Shown piece after piece: positions 4,972 through 9,580 of a stretch of DNA of 9,580 bases. Within the stretch, counting starts at the first letter, position 1; every line of letters begins with the position of its first letter. This stretch comes from Desulfatirhabdium butyrativorans (GTDB lineage: Bacteria > Desulfobacterota > Desulfobacteria > Desulfobacterales > JAIFKL01), in assembly GCA_022736535.1 (NCBI GenBank), contig DZCT01000077.1, forward strand, positions 1 through 9,580, read 5' to 3'. Below the pieces are notes generated by a model, which saw only the letters and a program-made list of their open reading frames with translations, had not been told where the DNA came from and ran no database searches. The position numbers and the translations under genes were made by a program.

Positions 4972-6894
4972 ATGAGCAAAGTAATCGGTATAGACCTGGG
5001 AACGACAAATTCATGCGTGGCGATTATGGAAGGCGGAGAGCCGAAGGTGATTACCAATCCCGAAGGCGGGCGGACAACGCCCTCGATTGTCGCGTTTTCA
5101 AATAACGGCGAACGCTTAGTCGGGCAGATTGCAAAACGTCAGGCAATCACCAATCCTGAAAATACGATTTTTGCGGTCAAACGGCTGATCGGACGCAAAT
5201 TCAAATCAGCCGAAGTGCAGAAAGATAAGAAAATTCTGCCGTATAAGATCGAAGAAGCAGGCAACGGCGATATTCGTATCAATATTCAGGGAAAACAGTT
5301 AAGCCCTGCGGAAATATCTTCATATATACTGGCAAACATCAAACATACGGCAGAGCAGTATCTCGGAGAACCTGTAACAGATGCGGTCATAACCGTTCCG
5401 GCATATTTTGACGACAGCCAGCGTCAGGCAACAAAAGACGCGGGCAAAATTGCGGGGCTGAATGTGCTGCGAATCATCAATGAACCCACAGCCGCGTCTT
5501 TGGCTTACGGTCTGGACAAGAAAAAAGAAGAAAAGATTGCGGTCTTTGATCTCGGCGGCGGGACCTTTGACATATCCGTACTGGAAATCGGCGAAGGCGT
5601 GTTTGAAGTCAAATCCACAAACGGCGACACGCATCTCGGCGGCGAAGATTTTGATCTCCGGCTCATTGATTATCTGGCAGCCGAATTTAAAAAAGATCAG
5701 GGAATAGACCTGAGAAGCGACAAAATGGCATTGCAGCGCCTGAAAGAAGCGGCTGAAAAAGCGAAGATGGAACTTTCCACATCCATGGAAACGGACATCA
5801 ATCTGCCGTTTATCACCGCAGATGCGAGCGGTCCCAAACATCTGAACATGAAAATGAGCCGGGCAAAGCTGGAATCTTTGGTCAGCGATTTGTTAGACAA
5901 ACTGGAAATGCCCTGTAAAATCGCAATGAAAGATGCCGGCATGACCTCGGATAAGATCAATGAAGTCATTCTGGTGGGCGGCATGACGCGGATGCCGGCG
6001 GTTCAGGACAGGGTACGCAAGATTTTCAACAAAGAACCCCACAGGGGCGTGAACCCGGATGAAGTGGTTGCGGTAGGCGCGGCGATTCAGGCAGGCGTTT
6101 TGAAGGGCGATGTAAAAGACGTGTTACTGTTAGACGTCACACCGCTGTCTTTGGGAATTGAAACGCTCGGCGGCGTGATGACCCGACTGATTGAGAAAAA
6201 CACCACCATTCCGACGAGAAAGAGTCAGGTTTTTTCAACGGCTGCCGACAGCCAGCCTGCGGTCTCCATTCATGTGCTTCAGGGCGAGCGGGAAATGGCG
6301 GCGGACAACAAGACGCTGGGGCGTTTTGAATTAGTGGGCATTCCGCCCGCGCCCAGAGGCGTGCCTCAGATTGAGGTGACGTTTGATATTGACGCCAACG
6401 GCATTGTGAATGTTTCCGCCAAAGATATGGCAACTGCCAAAGAACAGTCCATTCGGATCACGGCATCCAGCGGTCTGTCCAGAAGCGAGATTGAAAAGCT
6501 TGTCAAAGATGCGGAACTTCACGCTGAAGAGGACAGAAAGAGGCGGGAATTGGTAGAAGTTCGGAATACGGCAGACGCCATGATTTATCAGACAGAGAAA
6601 TCGCTCAAAGACCTCGGCAGCAAGGTTGACAGCGCCACAAAAAGCAGTGTGGAAAATGCCGTAGCCAATCTGAAAAAGGCGATGGAAGGAAATGACGAGG
6701 CGGAAATCAAACGCCTGAGCGACGAACTGACCCAGACATCGCACAAATTGGCGGAAGCCATGTACAAACAGGCTTCTGCACAGACCGGCGAACAGGCAGG
6801 CGCAGACCCCGGCGCAGGCGCGGCGCATCAGGGGGCTTCCAAACACCCTGATGACGATGTGGTGGACGCGGATTTTGAAGAAGTGAAGAAATAG
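4972..6894 (+). CDS. dnaK: Chaperone protein DnaK (Hsp70)
   Basis: DnaK is the ATP-driven cytoplasmic chaperone that binds exposed hydrophobic segments, helped by DnaJ and GrpE. The 640-residue length matches the family (638 in E. coli). All signatures are intact: IDLGTTNS (7-14), VFDLGGGTFDISVL (191-204), ILVGGMTRMPAVQ (333-345), catalytic Lys70 in AVKRLIG and Thr198 in DLGGGT. The interdomain linker is VLLLD (384-388), followed by the substrate-binding beta domain with the DVTPLSLGIETLGGVMT start. The helical lid covers about 505-600, and an Ala/Gly-rich tail ends in DDDVVDADFEEVKK, the usual DnaK terminus. AAGGAGG lies just before the start. It follows grpE; dnaJ is not found downstream in the window, so the co-chaperone must be encoded elsewhere. 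Confidence 0.99.
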   Translation: MSKVIGIDLGTTNSCVAIMEGGEPKVITNPEGGRTTPSIVAFSNNGERLVGQIAKRQAITNPENTIFAVKRLIGRKFKSAEVQKDKKILPYKIEEAGNGDIRINIQGKQLSPAEISSYILANIKHTAEQYLGEPVTDAVITVPAYFDDSQRQATKDAGKIAGLNVLRIINEPTAASLAYGLDKKKEEKIAVFDLGGGTFDISVLEIGEGVFEVKSTNGDTHLGGEDFDLRLIDYLAAEFKKDQGIDLRSDKMALQRLKEAAEKAKMELSTSMETDINLPFITADASGPKHLNMKMSRAKLESLVSDLLDKLEMPCKIAMKDAGMTSDKINEVILVGGMTRMPAVQDRVRKIFNKEPHRGVNPDEVVAVGAAIQAGVLKGDVKDVLLLDVTPLSLGIETLGGVMTRLIEKNTTIPTRKSQVFSTAADSQPAVSIHVLQGEREMAADNKTLGRFELVGIPPAPRGVPQIEVTFDIDANGIVNVSAKDMATAKEQSIRITASSGLSRSEIEKLVKDAELHAEEDRKRRELVEVRNTADAMIYQTEKSLKDLGSKVDSATKSSVENAVANLKKAMEGNDEAEIKRLSDELTQTSHKLAEAMYKQASAQTGEQAGADPGAGAAHQGASKHPDDDVVDADFEEVKK

Positions 6895-6916
6895 TGGGTT
6901 TTCCGGTAAGTTGTTT

Positions 6917-7025
6917 CCCACAGAGGACACAGAGAAAATAAAAACCACAGAGATCACAGAGAGATTTAAAATAATCCTCTGTGATCTCTGCGGGGAAAAC
7001 AAAATTTCCCGCAGAGATCACAGAG
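6917..7025. repeat. Alternating inverted CACAGAG repeats after dnaK
   Basis: Four related units follow the dnaK stop: CCCACAGAGGACACAGAG (6917-6934), CCACAGAGATCACAGAGAG (6945-6963), the inverted unit 6977-6994 and a direct unit 7008-7025. The third and fourth are a perfect 18-bp inverted repeat that extends to about 21 pairs around a 7-base loop. The second and third also pair perfectly over 14 bp (6949-6962 with 6977-6990), so the two hairpins exclude each other. No T-run follows on the plus strand. Confidence 0.8.
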
Positions 7026-7084
7026 AAGATAAAAACCGCCTCTGACCCCGCACCCCGAACCCCCTCGCCGGGAAATATTCATCA

Positions 7085-8404
7085 ATGAAAAAACAATTCC
7101 GCGCGACGATGAACGATCAGGGGCTTTTCGGCGGCGGCATGGTCGGCGACATGCAGATTCACTGCGTGATCTCATTTGCCAGTCATCAAATAGACAAACA
7201 GCGCATGGCAAAAGCGGTCGGACTGACGCTCGCCGCCGAGCCTGTCCTCGGATGCCGCTTTGCTGTCAGCCGATGGCGGATGCTTTGGGAAAGCCGGACA
7301 GATTGGCATGATGCTGAATTGTTCAGATGTATGCTGACGCCATCAGAGAATACGGAAGCCGAAATGCTGCGTTTCCTGAGCGAGCCGTCCGATCCCTGCA
7401 AAGACCCCTTGGTGCGGGTTCTGCTTCTTCGTTCCGACACCGACAGTCTTTGCATAAAACTGAGTCATGTAGCTGCGGACGCTGCCGGCGTCAAAGATTA
7501 TGCTTATCTGCTGGCTTCTGTTTACCGGAAACTTGCGGACAATCCCGAATACAGACCGATTCCCCATCTGAACGGCAGCCGAAGTATGCGTCAGATCAGC
7601 AGGCAGTTCGGCTTTCTGAAAAAACTCGCTATTCTCCGGCGGACATTCACCGAACTGAAACAATCTGTTTTTCCGAGAAAATACTGCAACTTTCCCTTAA
7701 TCAAAGGCGACCCGGCAGACCGCAGTTTTGTGATCCGCCGAATTTCTCCTCCGCTCTTCCGCAAAATCAAGATGTCGGGCAGCAGACACGGCGCAACCGT
7801 CAACGATGTGCTTCTCACCGCGCTCTGCCGCAGTTTTTTTGATCTGATTCAGCCGGCGCCGGATGTTCCTCTGCGCCTGATCACAACTGCCGATCTCCGG
7901 CGTTATCTTCCTTCGGGAAAAGCAGAGGCTGTCTGCAATCTTTCCGGAGTGTTTCATTTAACGATAAAACAGAAACCGGAAGCCGCTTTCAAAGACACGC
8001 TGCTTGAGATACACGAACAGATGCGCTTCATCAAAAATGACTTTATCGGGCTTGGAAACCATCCGATTTTTGTCTTACCGTCCCTTGTGTTTCCCGCGTC
8101 GCTGAATCTGCGGATAGGAAAATGGATGGCTGAAAAAGTCTCAGATACCCGCAATCACACGCCTCCCGGATTTACAAACATGGGAGCGATTAATGCCAAG
8201 CAGCTTGTATTCGGCGATGCAGAAGTGACAGATGCTTTTCTGACTGCGCCGGTGATGTTTTCGCCGCTGCTGCTCATCGGTCTCAGCGGTTTCGGCGAGT
8301 CATTGACGATGAGCGTCGGTTTTTCCAACGCCGCGGTCAACAAATCTCTTGTCGAGCGTATTCTCAATCGCATAGAAAACGAACTTCAACAACAGGTTCG
8401 GTAG
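7085..8404 (+). CDS. Stand-alone condensation-superfamily acyltransferase
   Basis: This 439-residue cytoplasmic protein looks like a free-standing member of the chloramphenicol acetyltransferase/NRPS condensation superfamily (COG4908-like), related to PapA and wax-ester synthase/DGAT enzymes. The catalytic motif HxxxDxxG is seen as HVAADAAG, with His128, Asp132 and Gly135. Before it, EPVLGCRF (52-59) is a typical early block; after it, GATVNDVLLTALCRSFF and LRLITTADLRRYLP match the second-half scaffold. The C-terminal block has FTNMGAIN, then APVMFSPLLLIGLSGFGESLTMSVGF. The reaction is presumably acyl transfer to an alcohol or amine; the substrate is unknown. No carrier protein or adenylation domain is nearby. 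The ATG at 7085 has only a weak ribosome binding site, but no better start is seen. The stop codon TAG lies inside a dispersed hairpin repeat. Confidence 0.85.
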   Translation: MKKQFRATMNDQGLFGGGMVGDMQIHCVISFASHQIDKQRMAKAVGLTLAAEPVLGCRFAVSRWRMLWESRTDWHDAELFRCMLTPSENTEAEMLRFLSEPSDPCKDPLVRVLLLRSDTDSLCIKLSHVAADAAGVKDYAYLLASVYRKLADNPEYRPIPHLNGSRSMRQISRQFGFLKKLAILRRTFTELKQSVFPRKYCNFPLIKGDPADRSFVIRRISPPLFRKIKMSGSRHGATVNDVLLTALCRSFFDLIQPAPDVPLRLITTADLRRYLPSGKAEAVCNLSGVFHLTIKQKPEAAFKDTLLEIHEQMRFIKNDFIGLGNHPIFVLPSLVFPASLNLRIGKWMAEKVSDTRNHTPPGFTNMGAINAKQLVFGDAEVTDAFLTAPVMFSPLLLIGLSGFGESLTMSVGFSNAAVNKSLVERILNRIENELQQQVR

Positions 8405-8426
8405 GGCGGGGTTACGCCCCCGCCGT
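8401..8426 (-). repeat. 26-base hairpin repeat, copy 2
   Basis: This is the exact reverse complement of 1793-1818. Its second to fourth bases (TAG, 8402-8404) are the stop codon of the acyltransferase gene. The stem GGCGGGG/CCCCGCC begins right after the stop. It is not followed by a T-run. Confidence 0.85.
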
Positions 8427-8515
8427 AAATCTATTACAGTTTACAGACATTTCTCGAATACACCCCCCAAAAAAATAATATTCACCGCAATGCTGTTAAA
8501 AATATGTTTTTTATC

Positions 8516-8544
8516 TTGAACATCCTGACAGAATGGTGTAAAAA
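8516..8544 (+). promoter_or_regulatory. Promoter candidate for the TRAP permease gene
   Basis: TTGAAC (8516-8521), a 17-base spacer and TAAAAA (8539-8544) give 4 of 6 matches at each box, in an A/T-rich setting. The leader would be about 120 bases. The 8405-8672 gap otherwise holds the hairpin repeat and A/T runs. Support is weak. Confidence 0.25.
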
Positions 8545-8672
8545 AAAATTTAAATTAGAAAATGAATATGAGTTATGCAGTTGAAGGGTCTTTTTTCATG
8601 CGGCGCGCCCGTGGGAATCGTAAATAAAAAAAACAAATTATTTTTTATGGTTATAAGCAGGAGAACCCTCAG

Positions 8673-9233
8673 ATGAAACATAAAGATCGAAATATTATAA
8701 CATCTTTTCTCGCAAAGCTGTGCCGGGGCATTGATGCCCTGAACGAATGGATCGGGCGCGGTGTGGCATGGGTGACATTTCTGGTGGTGGTCGTGGTCTT
8801 TGCGGATGTGGTCATGCGCTATGCCTTTAAAACCAGCTTTGTCTTTACGCAGGAATTGGAATGGCATCTGTTTTCTTTCATATTTCTTATGGGAGCGGGC
8901 TACACACTTTTAAAAGACGGGCATGTGCGGGTGGATATTATTTATCAGCGTCTGAGTCCGAAAGCGCAGGCATGGGTGAATTTTATCGGCGTGCTGCTGT
9001 TCCTGCTGCCCGGCTGTTATATGGTCATCGTAACTTCCGTGAGTTTCACTTATACTTCATGGGCGATGATGGAAGGTTCGCCGGACCCCGGAGGCATTCC
9101 CTACCGCTTTCTTATCAAATCAGCCATACCCATCGGCTTTGTTCTTATTATGCTTCAGGGAATTTCAATGGGCATTAAGAGTTTTTTCACCATCATCGGG
9201 AAGGATTTTGAAAAAAAAGCCGGAAACGGATGA
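8673..9233 (+). CDS. TRAP transporter small permease (DctQ family)
   Basis: This is the small integral membrane subunit of a tripartite ATP-independent periplasmic (TRAP) transporter, which imports organic acids or related solutes using an ion gradient. It is 186 residues with four predicted membrane helices: about 31-46 (VAWVTFLVVVVVFADV), 64-80 (HLFSFIFLMGAGYTLL), 101-122 (FIGVLLFLLPGCYMVIV) and 147-165 (LIKSAIPIGFVLIMLQGIS). The family marks are VMRYAF after helix 1, the TQELEW segment before helix 2, DGHVRVDIIYQRLS after it, and SPDPGGIPYRFLIK before helix 4. The last block is typical of a large TRAP subfamily of unknown substrate. AGGAG (8659-8663) is 9 bases before the ATG. The large permease (DctM) and binding protein (DctP) usually lie next to it; neither is in the window, and the downstream side is a repeat array. 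Confidence 0.93.
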   Translation: MKHKDRNIITSFLAKLCRGIDALNEWIGRGVAWVTFLVVVVVFADVVMRYAFKTSFVFTQELEWHLFSFIFLMGAGYTLLKDGHVRVDIIYQRLSPKAQAWVNFIGVLLFLLPGCYMVIVTSVSFTYTSWAMMEGSPDPGGIPYRFLIKSAIPIGFVLIMLQGISMGIKSFFTIIGKDFEKKAGNG

Positions 9234-9580
9234 TTGTACCATTGAGGGAATTGAGGGAAGTGAGAAGTGAGAATTATATACTTCTGAACCGCCGCATGTC
9301 ATTCTGAACTCAGTCCCTGTCATTCTGAACTCAGTCCCTGTCATTCTGAACTCAGTGAAGAATCTCGGATTGTCATTCTGAGCGGAGCGAAGAATCTCAG
9401 TGATGACAGACTGAGATTCTTCACTGCGTTCAGAATGACAATAAGGATATGCCTTCAGAATGACAATTCTGTCTGTCATCACTGAGATTCTTCACTGCGT
9501 TCAGAATGACAACACTGCGTTCAGAATGACAATTGCGTTCAGAATGATATTTCCGATACCAATATTTATAGCCTGAAAGG
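9234..9580. other. Gene-free repeat region to the right edge
   Basis: No gene is supported. It opens with two ATTGAGGGA units (9241-9249 and 9250-9258 with the A shared) and a relict of the GAGAAGT heptamer (9262-9275), then the GTCATTCTGA array (9297-9549). The last 30 bases show nothing recognisable. Confidence 0.7.
9297..9549. repeat. Array of direct and inverted TGTCATTCTGA repeats
   Basis: Forward units start at 9297, 9318, 9339 and 9371; the first three are spaced exactly 21 bases apart (TGTCATTCTGAACTCAG plus TCCC or TGAA). Reverse units end with CAGAATGACA or a variant at 9440, 9465, 9511, 9531 and 9549. Segments 9371-9411 and 9471-9511 are a 41-bp inverted repeat with three mismatches, perfect over 23 bp (9389-9411 and 9471-9493). 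A tighter hairpin, 9369-9400 with 9411-9442, has a 10-base loop. This repeat type is widespread in intergenic DNA of several phyla. Confidence 0.9.

Noticed and set aside
5320..5841. A long minus-strand frame inside dnaK, and similar ones at 6331-7002 and 7327-7842
   Set aside because: They are shadows of strongly conserved genes on the plus strand and resemble no known protein.
7085..9233. Acyltransferase and TRAP permease as one operon
   Set aside because: They are separated by 268 bases with a hairpin repeat and a possible promoter, and share no function.
9165..9482. A 105-codon minus-strand frame with a repeating FRMTGTE pattern
   Set aside because: It is only the GTCATTCTGA array read as protein; the 21-base period keeps the frame open.
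9297..9549. The regularly spaced repeats as a CRISPR array
   Set aside because: Units occur in both orientations, the 21-base period leaves no unique spacers, unit lengths vary and no cas gene is present.

Overview
The window looks like a chromosomal segment of a Gram-negative, probably anaerobic bacterium. The best guess is a Desulfobacterota (deltaproteobacterial, Desulfobacteraceae-like) genome. The guess rests on a stand-alone condensation-type acyltransferase, a TRAP transporter small permease, a C_GCAxxG_C_C redox protein, and long intergenic regions filled with palindromic dispersed repeats. It is an inference from gene style and repeat style, not from any marker gene.

Layout, left to right. 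(1) The 3' part of a methyl-accepting chemotaxis protein, cut by the left edge. (2) A palindromic repeat island, then a small DUF4258-like gene closed by a clear intrinsic terminator. (3) A diverged second copy of an upstream repeat, a compact hairpin repeat and a 63-codon hypothetical gene. (4) A minus-strand LysR-type regulator broken by a single-base frameshift, divergent from a C_GCAxxG_C_C protein; a heptamer tandem repeat lies between them. (5) About 700 bases without genes, holding two MITE-like inverted-repeat elements, an orphan promoter-like sequence with a palindrome, and a near-continuous long hairpin just before grpE. (6) grpE and dnaK on the plus strand, with a perfect 15-base palindrome between them; no hrcA precedes and no dnaJ follows within the window. 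(7) Mutually exclusive inverted repeats after dnaK. (8) A stand-alone condensation-superfamily acyltransferase whose stop codon lies inside a dispersed hairpin repeat, an exact inverted copy of one 6.6 kb upstream. (9) A TRAP small permease (DctQ type). (10) A dense array of direct and inverted GTCATTCTGA-type repeats up to the right edge.

The genes do not form one pathway. GrpE and DnaK are a working chaperone pair (nucleotide exchange factor and Hsp70). The LysR-type gene probably once regulated itself and perhaps its divergent redox neighbour. The other genes are single-gene units separated by repeats. No complete new defence or biosynthetic system is visible. The unusual content is non-coding: at least eight distinct repeat families in under 10 kb, several placed where they could act on transcription or translation of the neighbouring gene.
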